Shown: positions 37,966-45,842 of the stretch, piece after piece
Position numbering within the stretch: the stretch's first letter is position 1
Layout: every line of letters begins with the position of its first letter
From: Mycobacterium colombiense
Lineage (GTDB): Bacteria; Actinomycetota; Actinomycetes; Mycobacteriales; Mycobacteriaceae
Assembly: GCF_003284975.1 (NCBI RefSeq)
Contig: NZ_QMEU01000007.1
Location: 1-64,000 of the forward strand
DNA length: 64,000 nucleotides
Direction of reading: 5' to 3'
Notes under the pieces: model-generated
Told to the model about the DNA's origin: nothing
Database searches by the model: none
Seen by the model: only the letters and a program-made list of their open reading frames with translations
Made by a program: the position numbers and the translations under genes

Positions 37966-38008
37966 CTAGATCCTTTAGCGGCAACACGGAACGACAACTG
38001 AAGAACAG

Positions 38009-38081
38009 GCGCCCGTAGCTCAACGGATAGAGCATCTGACTACGGATCAGAAGGTTAGGGGTTCGAATCCCTTCGGGCGCG
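38009..38081 (+). tRNA. tRNA-Arg (anticodon ACG)
   Basis: 73-base tRNA: acceptor GCGCCCG with CGGGCGC, anticodon loop CTACGGA, T loop TTCGAAT. Reads CGN codons after A34 is converted to inosine by TadA, which is encoded at 61081. A TCGGG-CAA-CCCGA hairpin at 38097-38109 may end the transcript. Confidence 0.97.
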
Positions 38082-38138
38082 CACACTAGCTCAGGGTCGG
38101 GCAACCCGAAATGATTCGAATCGTTCAGACCCAGTTTC

Positions 38139-38167
38139 TTGTCGGCGCGGTTTTCCGTCGATACCTT
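38139..38167 (+). promoter_or_regulatory. Promoter of the glycine-repeat ORF
   Basis: -35 TTGTCG (38139-38144), 17-base spacer, -10 TACCTT (38162-38167), then six bases to ATG 38174. Well formed and leaderless, which supports the small ORF as a gene. Confidence 0.5.
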
Positions 38168-38173
38168 CCGCCC

Positions 38174-38302
38174 ATGACAATCAGCATTGAGCAAATCGGT
38201 GGTGGCGCGGGCGGCGGTTTCCTGGGTGGCGGCGGTGCCGGTGGTTTCGTCGGTGGCGGCGGCGCGGGTGGCTTCCTGGGCGGTGGCGGCGCCGGCGGCT
38301 AG
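38174..38302 (+). CDS. 42-residue glycine-repeat peptide
   Basis: ATG-to-TAG ORF of 42 residues. After MTISIEQI it is built of a nine-residue unit GGF(L/V)GGGGA repeated three times, ending GG; 27 of 42 residues are glycine. No cysteine, signal peptide or PE domain. A leaderless promoter with good -35 and -10 boxes lies directly upstream. It ends on a CTAG shared with the convergent acetyltransferase gene. Function unknown; it could be a structural or secreted peptide, a modified-peptide precursor, or a non-functional reading of repetitive DNA. Confidence 0.5.
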   Translation: MTISIEQIGGGAGGGFLGGGGAGGFVGGGGAGGFLGGGGAGG

Positions 38303-38871
38303 GCCCCCGACTCGCGCGCCCCGCCCGGCGAGACGATCGGGCCGGGTGGCGCATCCGGCGCGGCGCCGGGCCTCAAGTCCAGCTGCATCCACGCGACGTC
38401 GTGCCAGCCGCCGTGCTTCCATTCGACGCGGCGGTACAGCCCCGCGTCGACGAACCCGAACGCGCGGTGGAAGCCGGTGCTGGCCCCGTTGGGTTGGGTG
38501 ATGCCGGCGAACGCCTGCCGGTAGCCCCGCTCGGTGAGCCTGCGCAACAGCTCGGTGTAGAGCGCGCGGCCCCCGCCGGTTCGGCGATGGCCGGCCTCTA
38601 GGTAGATCCCGGTCTCGGTCGACCACCGGTACGTGGCAAGGCGATTGAACGCGTGCCCGTAGGCGAAGCCGATCACCCGCCGATCGCGTTCCAGGACAAG
38701 CCATTCGTGGCCGGCCTGCGCGGCGGCGATGCGCGCGGCCATCTCGTTTTCGGTCGGGACGTCGATCTCCCAACTGATGACCGTGTGCTCGACGTACGGC
38801 CGGTAAATGGCAAGGCACGCAGCCGCATCCGCCGCAGCCGCCGGGCGGACCACGCCGCCGCTTGCGTGCAC
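38299..38871 (-). CDS. GNAT acetyltransferase (phosphinothricin acetyltransferase-like)
   Basis: 190 residues with the GNAT fold: VRPAAAADAAACLAIY, ISWEIDVPT, the acetyl-CoA loop GHRRTGGGRAL and the HRAFGF signature, typical of the phosphinothricin/methionine sulfoximine acetyltransferase group. The natural substrate is unknown. Ten bases downstream of the Thr-rich membrane protein gene? No: that gene lies downstream of this one's start and reads towards it, so the pair is ordered membrane protein then acetyltransferase, nine bases apart. Confidence 0.85.
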   Translation of the reverse strand: MHASGGVVRPAAAADAAACLAIYRPYVEHTVISWEIDVPTENEMAARIAAAQAGHEWLVLERDRRVIGFAYGHAFNRLATYRWSTETGIYLEAGHRRTGGGRALYTELLRRLTERGYRQAFAGITQPNGASTGFHRAFGFVDAGLYRRVEWKHGGWHDVAWMQLDLRPGAAPDAPPGPIVSPGGARESGA

Positions 38872-38880
38872 GTCGCCTCG

Positions 38881-39366
38881 CTACGGGCGGGGCTGGAACG
38901 GCTGGAACGGTCCCCGTCGGGGCGGTTGTGTCACGGTCTGCGTGACGGTGCTGGTTTCGGTGCTCGGCGAAACAGTGACCGTGCTCGGTGGCTCCGTGGT
39001 CGTGGGAGTGTCGGTGCTCGGCGGCGGCGCGGTCTCGGTCACCGTCTCGGTGGGGGCGCCGCCACCGCCGCCGTGGTGCCGCGGGGCGTGCGTCGTGGTG
39101 GTCACCGGCGTGGTGGTGGACGGGACGGCCGTCGTGGTGGTCGCGGGGCTGGGCGCCGGCGAGCCGCTGGTGAGCTTGACCACCGCGAACACCACCGCGG
39201 CCAGCAGGATCACCCCGAGGGCGCCGGCCGCGACCAGCGCCGCCGGACGGCGGTACCAGGGCGTCGGCGGCTCGGGCGGTGGGGCCTCGGGCTCGTAGGA
39301 TCCGCCGTACCGCGCGGCCGCGGTGGGCTCGGAGTAGAAATCCGGTTCCTCGGGATAAGGCGGCAC
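38881..39366 (-). CDS. Membrane protein with Thr/Pro-rich extracellular tail
   Basis: 161 residues: a Pro/Tyr-rich cytoplasmic start (about 1-42), one membrane helix (residues about 43-66) and a long Thr/Ser/Pro-rich outer part containing TTTTAVPSTTTPVTTTTHAP and TSTVTQTVTQPP, ending in basic-aromatic QPFQPRP. Such tails are often O-mannosylated in mycobacteria. No family recognised. It is read just before the acetyltransferase gene with a nine-base gap and after the APH-type kinase gene, 19 bases from it. Confidence 0.8.
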   Translation of the reverse strand: MPPYPEEPDFYSEPTAAARYGGSYEPEAPPPEPPTPWYRRPAALVAAGALGVILLAAVVFAVVKLTSGSPAPSPATTTTAVPSTTTPVTTTTHAPRHHGGGGGAPTETVTETAPPPSTDTPTTTEPPSTVTVSPSTETSTVTQTVTQPPRRGPFQPFQPRP

Positions 39367-39385
39367 GAGACGAGATGTTAGTAGG

Positions 39386-40420
39386 TCAGGTCTCGCTGGA
39401 GATGAGGCCCAGCGCCCGCTCGAACAGATGCACCGTGGCCGCGTGCAACTGGTCGCCGACCTCCTTCTCCGCCTGTCCGGCGCACGCCCGGGCCAGCGTC
39501 CCCTCGATCACGATCCCGAGCTTGAAGCAGGCCAGCACGGTGTACCAGGTGATATGGGACAGGTCGCGGGCGGTGTTGGCGGCGTAGCGCTCGAAGAGCT
39601 CATCGGTGCCGGCCAGCCCGTCCTGGCCGCCCAGGGCATGACTGAACACGCTGGAACCGTCGGGCTGGCGCCAGGTGGCCAGCAGCCAGCCCAGGTCCAG
39701 CAGCGGATCCCCGATCGTGGACATCTCCCAGTCGACGATCGCGACCACCTCGGGCCCGGTCCGCGAGAACATCACGTTGGCGGCGTGGTAGTCGCCGTGC
39801 ATGATGCCCGGGGTCCAATTGGCCGGCCGATGCCGTTCCAGCCAGGTGGACACCTCCTCGATGCCCGGGATGTCGGGCCCGGGGTAGCCCTCGTACTCGT
39901 TGTAGGACTCCAGCTCCGAAAGCCAGCGTGGCACCTGGCGTTCCAGGAAACCCTCCGGCTTGCCGAAGTCGGCCAGCCCCACCGCGACGTGGTCGACGGC
40001 GCCCAGCTTGGCCAGCGCGTCGGCCATCGACAGGCCCATCCCGTGGCGCACCTTGGCGTCGCCGGCGTGCAGCGGCGGCAGGCCCTCGCCCGCGTTGAAG
40101 CCGTCGACCGGGTCCATCAGGTAGAAGACGGCGTCGCCCAGCACGCTCGGGTCCTCGCAGGCGGCGATCAGGTGCGGATGCGGGACATCGGAACCGGCAA
40201 GTGCGGCAAGGACTTTCGTCTCCCGCAGGATCACGCTGTTGCTGCGCGGGCGCAAGTGCCGTGGCCCGCGCCGCAGCACGTATTGCCGGCCGGCCCTGGT
40301 GAATCGCAGCATCACGTTCTGGGTGCCGCCGGTGACGTTGGAAACGTTCTGCAAGGGCCCCTCACCGAGCCCCTGCCCGGACATCCACTGCGCTACGGCT
40401 TCCAGATTCACGGGTTCCAC
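39386..40420 (-). CDS. APH-family kinase-like protein (ACAD10/11 N-domain type)
   Basis: 344 residues. Kinase fold with catalytic HGDYHAANVMF (Asp and Asn) and metal-binding VAIVDWEMSTIGDPLLDL. It belongs to the aminoglycoside-phosphotransferase-like group that precedes the dehydrogenase in human ACAD10/11 and includes bacterial LvaA, a 4-hydroxyacyl-CoA kinase. Substrate here unknown. It starts three bases after a SnoaL-like gene stop, so the two are coupled. One of three such kinases in the window. Confidence 0.85.
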   Translation of the reverse strand: MEPVNLEAVAQWMSGQGLGEGPLQNVSNVTGGTQNVMLRFTRAGRQYVLRRGPRHLRPRSNSVILRETKVLAALAGSDVPHPHLIAACEDPSVLGDAVFYLMDPVDGFNAGEGLPPLHAGDAKVRHGMGLSMADALAKLGAVDHVAVGLADFGKPEGFLERQVPRWLSELESYNEYEGYPGPDIPGIEEVSTWLERHRPANWTPGIMHGDYHAANVMFSRTGPEVVAIVDWEMSTIGDPLLDLGWLLATWRQPDGSSVFSHALGGQDGLAGTDELFERYAANTARDLSHITWYTVLACFKLGIVIEGTLARACAGQAEKEVGDQLHAATVHLFERALGLISSET

Positions 40421-40423
40421 TCG

Positions 40424-40783
40424 TCAGCCCTTCGGGTGCGGCGTGTATCGGACGGTTTGCGCTCGGATCATGCCGTCACGGAACACGAAGGTGTCCACGC
40501 CGTCGTCGACCCGGTTGACGGCCGAATCAGCCGTCCACACCAGGAACAGCACGTCTTCGTCGACAAGCTGAGTTCTCAAGTCCCACTGGGCGTTCGGCAG
40601 GTCGGCGAGCAGCTTCTGGAACACCTGACGGATGGCGTGCTTGCCGCGGGCGATGCCGGCGGGGCTGATCACCACGGAATCCTCGGCGTAGTCCGCAACG
40701 ATCTCGTCGAGGTCGCCCGCGGCCAGTGCGGCGCCGTGGTGGGCGAACACCTCCTGCGGCGTGCGCGACGGGATGGGCGTCAT
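40424..40783 (-). CDS. SnoaL-like (NTF2 fold) protein
   Basis: 119 residues from ATG 40783, Shine-Dalgarno AAAGGGAG four bases away; the open frame to 41350 overlaps the divergent methyltransferase. NTF2-like barrel: FAHHGAALAAGDLDEIVADYAEDSVVI, GKHAIRQVFQKLL and FRDGMIRAQTVRY. Such proteins are isomerases, hydrolases or ligand binders; no function can be assigned. Read directly ahead of the APH kinase gene. Confidence 0.85.
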   Translation of the reverse strand: MTPIPSRTPQEVFAHHGAALAAGDLDEIVADYAEDSVVISPAGIARGKHAIRQVFQKLLADLPNAQWDLRTQLVDEDVLFLVWTADSAVNRVDDGVDTFVFRDGMIRAQTVRYTPHPKG

Positions 40784-40909
40784 GGCACTCCCTTTGCAAC
40801 CTGTGGACCGTCTGGGAAAAAGACTAGGACAGCGGCGACGGGCGGCCTCGGGCGGCGGTGACTGGAAGAATAGTGTGCGTAACTTACTTTCTGGGGAAGG
40901 GAACTGGCC

Positions 40910-41869
40910 ATGCCGCGGACCGACGATGATTCCTGGGAGATCACTCAAAGCGTGGGCGCCACCGCGCTGGGTGTCGCCGCGGCTCGCGCGGCCGAGACCG
41001 AGAGCGAGAACCCGCTGATCAGCGATCCGTTCGCGCGGGTGTTCGTCGACGCCGCGGGCGAGGGGATGTGGAGCATCTACGCCGATCCCGCGCTGCTGGC
41101 CAAGGCCGGCGACATCGAGCCGGATCTGCGCGACCGGCTGCAACTGATGGTCGACTTCATGGCCACCCGGACGGCGTTCTTCGACGAGTTCTTCCTCGGC
41201 GCCGCCGAGGCCGGCGTTCGGCAGGTGGTGATCCTGGCGGCCGGCCTGGACGCGCGCAGTTGGCGGCTGCCGTGGCCCGACGGCACGGTCGTCTACGAGC
41301 TCGACCAGCCCAAGGTGCTGGAATTCAAGTCCGAGACACTGCGCGAGCACGGCGCGGAACCGAAGGCGCGGCTGGTCAACGTTGCGATAGACCTACGTCA
41401 GGATTGGCCGAAAGCGCTGCAGGAGGCGGGATTTGACGCCTCGAAGCCCGCCGTCTGGTCGGCCGAGGGACTGGTTCGCTACCTGCCGGCGCAGGCCCAG
41501 GACCTGCTGTTCGAGCGGATCGACTCGCTGAGCGTCGCGGGCAGTTGGCTCGCCTCCAACGTGCCCGACTCCGGGTTCACCGACCCCGGCCGGGTGCAGC
41601 GGCAGCGTGACGACATGCGACGGATGCGGGCGGCGGCCGCCGAGCTGGTCAACGCCGAGATCACGGACTTCGACGACCTCTGGTACGCCGAGGAGCGCAC
41701 GCCGGTGGACGCCTGGCTGCGCGAGCGCGGCTGGGATGTCACGACGGCGTCGTTCGCGGAGTTGATGGCGCGGTATGACCGCAGCGTGCCGCAGGGGGCG
41801 GAGGACTCCATGCCGCCCACCCTCTACGTGTCCGCGCAGCGAACGGCGAGGGAGATCAAATCCCCTTAG
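40910..41869 (+). CDS. SAM-dependent methyltransferase, LCMT/TIGR00027 family (Rv3767c homologue)
   Basis: 319 residues (M. tuberculosis 314). Starts [23 protein letters not shown], typical of this mycobacteria-expanded family; SAM motif [15 protein letters not shown] and the [11 protein letters not shown] segment follow. Annotated as putative S-adenosylmethionine methyltransferases; substrate unknown. Good Shine-Dalgarno GGGAAGGGAA. It ends in a CCCCTTAGGGG inverted repeat (41862-41872). Confidence 0.92.
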   Translation: MPRTDDDSWEITQSVGATALGVAAARAAETESENPLISDPFARVFVDAAGEGMWSIYADPALLAKAGDIEPDLRDRLQLMVDFMATRTAFFDEFFLGAAEAGVRQVVILAAGLDARSWRLPWPDGTVVYELDQPKVLEFKSETLREHGAEPKARLVNVAIDLRQDWPKALQEAGFDASKPAVWSAEGLVRYLPAQAQDLLFERIDSLSVAGSWLASNVPDSGFTDPGRVQRQRDDMRRMRAAAAELVNAEITDFDDLWYAEERTPVDAWLRERGWDVTTASFAELMARYDRSVPQGAEDSMPPTLYVSAQRTAREIKSP

Positions 41870-41904
41870 GGGCAACGTTTCTCACCACCGTCGCCGGCCA
41901 CCGG

Positions 41905-41910
41905 TACGCT
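41905..41910 (+). promoter_or_regulatory. -10 box of the YjbR-like gene
   Basis: TACGCT followed by seven bases and the ATG at 41918; leaderless. Confidence 0.4.
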
Positions 41911-41917
41911 CGCCGTC

Positions 41918-42328
41918 ATGGCTGCCCGACGCGCCCGGCTCAGCGACGTGCACGAGATCGCCGCCGCGATGCCGCACGTTAAGCGCCTGGAGGGACCCAA
42001 GGGCAACGCCATTTACCAGGTGGGCGGGAAGTCGTTCGTCTTTTTCCGCACGCCCCGGCCCGACGCGACCGATCCGGACACCGGCGAACGCTATGCCGAC
42101 GTGATCATGCTCTGGGTGGAATCGGAGAGCGACAAGTTGGCGCTGGTTTCCGATCCCGAATCGCCGTTTTTCACCACGGACCACTTCGACGGGCACCCCT
42201 CGGTCCTGGTGCGGGCCAGTCGGCTGGGCGAAATCAGCAGAACCGAATTAGCTGAGTTGATCCAGGACGCCTGGCTGTCCCGGGCGTCGAAGAAGCGGGC
42301 CGCGACCTGGCTCGCTGATCACCTCTGA
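41918..42328 (+). CDS. MmcQ/YjbR family protein
   Basis: 136 residues of the CyaY-like MmcQ/YjbR DNA-binding-fold family: DVHEIAAAMPHVKRLEG, KSFVFFRTPR and the C-terminal ELAELIQDAWLSRASKKRAATWL helix with the basic SKK(R) patch. Molecular role not established. Own leaderless promoter. Confidence 0.85.
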   Translation: MAARRARLSDVHEIAAAMPHVKRLEGPKGNAIYQVGGKSFVFFRTPRPDATDPDTGERYADVIMLWVESESDKLALVSDPESPFFTTDHFDGHPSVLVRASRLGEISRTELAELIQDAWLSRASKKRAATWLADHL

Positions 42329-42373
42329 CGCGGTGAGTCGTGCCGACAAGCACTGCCGCATAACCAATTGCAT

Positions 42374-42398
42374 GTTTAGACATAAGTCGAATGGGTAA
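42374..42398 (+). promoter_or_regulatory. SigF-type stress promoter
   Basis: GTTTAG (42374-42379), 13-base spacer, GGGTAA (42393-42398), i.e. GTTT-N15-GGGTA, the mycobacterial SigF consensus. About 47 bases before the ATG of the small membrane-protein pair. Confidence 0.65.
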
Positions 42399-42444
42399 CT
42401 TCACGTCCACGAGAAACTTCTTCTCGTCCACATTGGAGGTCACG

Positions 42445-42672
42445 ATGCGTGGCAGCGGGATCATCGGAACGGTTGCGTTGGTGTGGTTGCTGATCGGAGT
42501 CTTCGCGGCGTGGCAGCGCGACTACTTCAAAAACGACAACACATCATGCGCCTCGGCGGGCACGGTTGCGGTGACCGTGATCGCCGGACCCTTGAATTAC
42601 TTCGGTGTCAATCCGAAAGTCACGGATTGCCATCTGCCGCAACCAAGTTCAATGCAATCGATCAACCTCTAA
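42445..42672 (+). CDS. Small membrane/secreted protein, 75 residues
   Basis: Starts at ATG 42445 with Shine-Dalgarno GGAGGT; an in-frame ATG at 42391 overlaps the promoter. One N-terminal hydrophobic helix (GIIGTVALVWLLIGVFAAW) then an outer segment with two cysteines (TSCASAG and TDCHLP) that could pair outside the cell. No family recognised with confidence; such proteins commonly precede DUF6131 genes in mycobacteria. Probably in one SigF-controlled transcript with the next gene. Confidence 0.75.
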   Translation: MRGSGIIGTVALVWLLIGVFAAWQRDYFKNDNTSCASAGTVAVTVIAGPLNYFGVNPKVTDCHLPQPSSMQSINL

Positions 42673-42696
42673 CCGCTCACTCAAAAGGAAGTCGAC

Positions 42697-42852
42697 ATGG
42701 TTATCTTAGGGATTGTCCTGCTTATTCTCGGATACTTTTTCCACGTACCGATTCTGACCACGCTGGGCATCGTGTTGCTGGTCATCGGCGCGATCCTGTG
42801 GATCCTGGGCTCGGTCGGCCGCCCGGTCGCCGGCCGGCGCTATTGGTATTAA
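42697..42852 (+). CDS. DUF6131 small membrane protein, 51 residues
   Basis: ATG 42697 with AAAAGGAAG upstream, 24 bases after the preceding stop. Two hydrophobic helices (ILGIVLLILGYFF and LGIVLLVIGAILWILG) separated by HVPILTT, and a basic-aromatic tail GRRYWY. Length and pattern match the DUF6131 family of mycobacteria. A strong hairpin terminator follows 15 bases later, so the unit is promoter, two tiny genes, terminator. Confidence 0.75.
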   Translation: MVILGIVLLILGYFFHVPILTTLGIVLLVIGAILWILGSVGRPVAGRRYWY

Positions 42853-42867
42853 CGGCTTGACTGAAGA

Positions 42868-42904
42868 ACAAATCGCGCGACTGCTCAGCAGTCGCGCGAT
42901 TTGT
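42868..42904 (+). terminator. Strong hairpin terminator
   Basis: Perfect 18-base inverted repeat (ACAAATCGCGCGACTGCT with its complement, one base between) followed by TTC. The best terminator-like hairpin in the window; it ends the SigF-type unit before tcrX. Confidence 0.8.
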
Positions 42905-43002
42905 TTCACAGGCCACGCATAGGGTTGGCATAGCCGCGGCTCAGCCGTCGGCGGATACTGGAACTTGTGACGCAGCCCCGAGCCTCGGTAGAGCGGGTTG
43001 TC

Positions 43003-43707
43003 ATGTGCCGTGCGGACGGCAACCCGATCAACGTTTTGGTCGTCGACGACGAATCCGTCCTGGCCGACATGGTGTCAATGGCACTGCGGTACGAGGGCTG
43101 GAACATCTCCACCGCCGGCGACGGCGCGTCGGCCATCGCTTCGGCCCGCTCACAGCGGCCCGACGTGGTGGTTCTCGACGTGATGCTGCCCGACATGAGC
43201 GGGCTCGACGTCTTGCACAAACTGCGCGAGGAGAACCCGCAGCTGCCGGTGCTGCTGCTCACCGCCAAGGACGCGGTCGAAGACCGCATCGCCGGGCTGA
43301 CCGCCGGTGGCGACGACTACGTCACCAAACCGTTCAGCATCGAAGAGGTCGTGCTGCGGCTGCGGGCGCTGTTGCGCCGCACCGGGGTCACCACGGTGGA
43401 CAGCGGCGCACAGCTGGTGGTCGGGGACCTGGTGCTCGACGAGGACAGCCACGAGGTCACCCGCGCCGGCGAACCAATTTCGTTGACTTCCACCGAGTTT
43501 GAGCTCCTGCGCTTCATGATGCGCAATTCCAAGCGGGTGCTGAGCAAGGCCCAAATCCTGGACCGGGTATGGAGTTACGACTTCGGCGGCCGATCCAACA
43601 TCGTCGAGCTCTACATTTCCTACCTGCGCAAGAAGATCGACAACGGCCGAGAGCCGATGATCCACACGCTGCGCGGCGCGGGTTATGTCCTTAAGCCGGC
43701 CCGCTGA
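43003..43707 (+). CDS. tcrX: Response regulator TcrX
   Basis: OmpR-family regulator of 234 residues from ATG 43003, the M. tuberculosis length; a GTG at 42967 is possible. Receiver domain with VVDDE, phospho-acceptor Asp59 (VLDVMLPD) and Lys in YVTKPF; C-terminal winged helix with LTSTEFELLRFM and GRSNIVELYISYLRKKID. Partner of TcrY, whose start lies inside the last 23 bases. TcrXY has been linked to low-iron conditions in M. tuberculosis. Confidence 0.95.
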   Translation: MCRADGNPINVLVVDDESVLADMVSMALRYEGWNISTAGDGASAIASARSQRPDVVVLDVMLPDMSGLDVLHKLREENPQLPVLLLTAKDAVEDRIAGLTAGGDDYVTKPFSIEEVVLRLRALLRRTGVTTVDSGAQLVVGDLVLDEDSHEVTRAGEPISLTSTEFELLRFMMRNSKRVLSKAQILDRVWSYDFGGRSNIVELYISYLRKKIDNGREPMIHTLRGAGYVLKPAR

Positions 43708-45196
43708 CGCGCGGCGAGTCTGGTCGCTGCGGCTGCGGCTGCTGGTCGGACAGATCGTCGTCCTGGCCATCGTCTGTGTGGGCATCACCGCGGCAACCGA
43801 GCTGGCGCTGCTCCACCACCTGGTGGCACAGCTCGACGGACAGCTGGCCGGCACCTCCTATCGCTCGGCGCTGATGTATCCCGAGCCGCCGCATTCGGGC
43901 TGGCGGCATCAGCACGTCTATCCACGGCCGGGGCCCGGTCCGCGGTTCCTCGATGCCCCGGGGCAGCCGGCGGGCATGGTGGCGGCGGTGGTCAGCCACG
44001 GCAACACGGTGGACGCCGGTTACACCACGAGCAGCGGCGACCGGGCCGAGCTGAGCCCCGCCGCCCAGCAGCAGCTGTCCGCGATCGCCGACCGTCGCAA
44101 GCCGGTGACGCTGAACCTGGACGGGCTGGGCCGCTACCGGGTCGTCGCCGCCCCGAGCCGAAATGGCGGCGACGTCATCGTCACCGGCCTGTCGATGGCC
44201 AACATCGACACCACCCTGATGCGGATGCTGGTCATCTTCGCCATCGTGACGGTCATCGCGCTGGTCGCCGCCACCACGGCCGGGGTGATCATCATCCGGC
44301 GGGCGCTGGCGCCGTTGCGCCGCGTCGCGCAGACCGCGAGCAAGGTAGCCGGCTTGCCGCTGGCGCGCGGCGAGGTCGAACTGCCGGTGCGCGTGCGCGA
44401 GTCCGACGCCAATCCGTCCACCGAGGTGGGGCAACTCGGCGCCGCCCTCAACCAGATGCTTGACCACATCGCCGCCGCCCTGTCGGCGCGGCAGGCCAGC
44501 GAGACGCGGGTTCGCCAGTTCGTCGCCGATGCCAGTCACGAACTGCGCACGCCGCTTGCGGCGATCCGCGGCTACACCGAACTGACGCAGCGGATGGGCG
44601 ACGATCGCGAGGCGGTGGCGCAGGCGATGAGCCGGGTGGCGTCCGAGACCGAACGGATGACGCGCCTCGTCGAGGACCTGCTGCTGCTGGCCCGGCTGGA
44701 TTCGGGCCGGCCGTTGGAACGCGAACCGGTGGATCTGTCGCGGTTGGCCGTGGACGCGGTCAACGACGCACACGTCGCCGGACCCGATCATCAGTGGGAA
44801 CTCGACCTGCCCGAAGAACCGGTGGTCGTCACAGGGGATGCGGCGCGGCTACACCAGGTGCTGACCAATCTGCTCGCCAACGCCCGCGTCCACACCGGGG
44901 CGGGCACCATCGTCACCACGCGGTTGAGCACCGAGCCGTCGCACACCGTGCTGCAGGTCATCGACAACGGGCCCGGCATCCCGGCGGCGCTGCAATCCGA
45001 GGTCTTCGAGCGGTTCGCCCGCGGCGACTCTTCGCGCTCGCGCAAGGGCGGTAGCACCGGGCTGGGTTTGGCGATCGTCTCCGCGGTTGTCAAGGCGCAC
45101 AACGGGACGATCGATGTGGACAGCGCGCCGGGGCGGACCGAGTTCACGGTGCGGTTGCCACCCAATGGATGGCAACCGCCCGCCCGCGATTCTTAG
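43685..45196 (+). CDS. tcrY: Sensor histidine kinase TcrY
   Basis: 503 residues. Two membrane helices (about 17-42 and 176-200) flank a His/Pro-rich outer sensor region of about 130 residues; then HAMP, His285 in SHELRTPLAAIRG, N box NLLANARVHT, G boxes DNGPGIP and GGSTGLGLAIV. Overlaps tcrX by 23 bases. Convergent with lpqH, one base between their stop codons. Confidence 0.95.
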   Translation: MSLSRPADARRVWSLRLRLLVGQIVVLAIVCVGITAATELALLHHLVAQLDGQLAGTSYRSALMYPEPPHSGWRHQHVYPRPGPGPRFLDAPGQPAGMVAAVVSHGNTVDAGYTTSSGDRAELSPAAQQQLSAIADRRKPVTLNLDGLGRYRVVAAPSRNGGDVIVTGLSMANIDTTLMRMLVIFAIVTVIALVAATTAGVIIIRRALAPLRRVAQTASKVAGLPLARGEVELPVRVRESDANPSTEVGQLGAALNQMLDHIAAALSARQASETRVRQFVADASHELRTPLAAIRGYTELTQRMGDDREAVAQAMSRVASETERMTRLVEDLLLLARLDSGRPLEREPVDLSRLAVDAVNDAHVAGPDHQWELDLPEEPVVVTGDAARLHQVLTNLLANARVHTGAGTIVTTRLSTEPSHTVLQVIDNGPGIPAALQSEVFERFARGDSSRSRKGGSTGLGLAIVSAVVKAHNGTIDVDSAPGRTEFTVRLPPNGWQPPARDS

Positions 45197-45197
45197 C

Positions 45198-45665
45198 TCA
45201 GGAGCAAGTCGCGTCGATTTCGAACGGCTTGCTCACCTGTTGCATCGGGTTAGCCATGTCGACGCCGCTGGCGGTGCCGGTGACCTTGTAGGTGTTGCCG
45301 TCCTTGGTCGCCGAGGCGTTGCCCTGACTACCTTGCGCGTACTGAAGCGTCACGCCGTTGACGTTGCCGAGCTGGACCGCCTTCACCGCGAGCGGATTGG
45401 CGTCGGCGAGCACGACACTGATCCCGGTTTGGTTCCCACCGACCGCGATTGAGATGTTGCCGCCAGCCTTGGTGCAGACAGTCGTGCCTTGAACGTTCTG
45501 ATCCTTGCCGTCGATGATGACCTTCGACGAGTTGTTGCCGCCGGCCGACACGGAGCCTCCCGGCACCGAGGTCGAAACGCCATTTGATTTGTTACTCGAA
45601 CAGCCCGAAATACCCGCGGCAAGAATCGCCGCTCCAGCAACCGCGACCGTCAGTTGACGCTTCAC
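45198..45665 (-). CDS. lpqH: 19 kDa lipoprotein LpqH
   Basis: 155 residues (M. tuberculosis 159). Lipoprotein signal with the lipobox I-S-G-Cys22 and the Gly/Asn/Ser-rich glycosylated stretch; two cysteines remain (TTVCTKAGG and DATCS). Major surface TLR2 ligand. GTG start with Shine-Dalgarno AAGGAGA. The 177-base gap upstream, shared with the sulfatase-like gene, contains a GGCGGC-TTTTC-GCCGTC hairpin near 45783-45800. Confidence 0.95.
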   Translation of the reverse strand: MKRQLTVAVAGAAILAAGISGCSSNKSNGVSTSVPGGSVSAGGNNSSKVIIDGKDQNVQGTTVCTKAGGNISIAVGGNQTGISVVLADANPLAVKAVQLGNVNGVTLQYAQGSQGNASATKDGNTYKVTGTASGVDMANPMQQVSKPFEIDATCS

Positions 45666-45842
45666 CTGTTCTCCTTTGCCCGATAGTTGCGGTCCTCGGC
45701 ATTGAGGGCCGTCTGGGCAGTATGCGGGTTAACTGGGTCGGGATCCAGAACCCGCAGAAATTGTTGCTGTGTTCATTAATTGGACGGCGAAAAGCCGCCC
45801 GAACCACCTCGATCTAGGCCGCTTTAATGGCAAGGTACGACG

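Noticed and set aside
38200..38300. CRISPR-like repeat
   Set aside because: The repetition is a coding 27-base period without spacers.
38174..38302. Fragment of a PE_PGRS gene
   Set aside because: There is no PE domain and the repeats are GGF(L/V)GGGGA rather than the usual GGA/GGN triplets.
42967..43002. Upstream GTG start for tcrX
   Set aside because: The ATG at 43003 gives the 234-residue length known for TcrX; the upstream start cannot be fully excluded.
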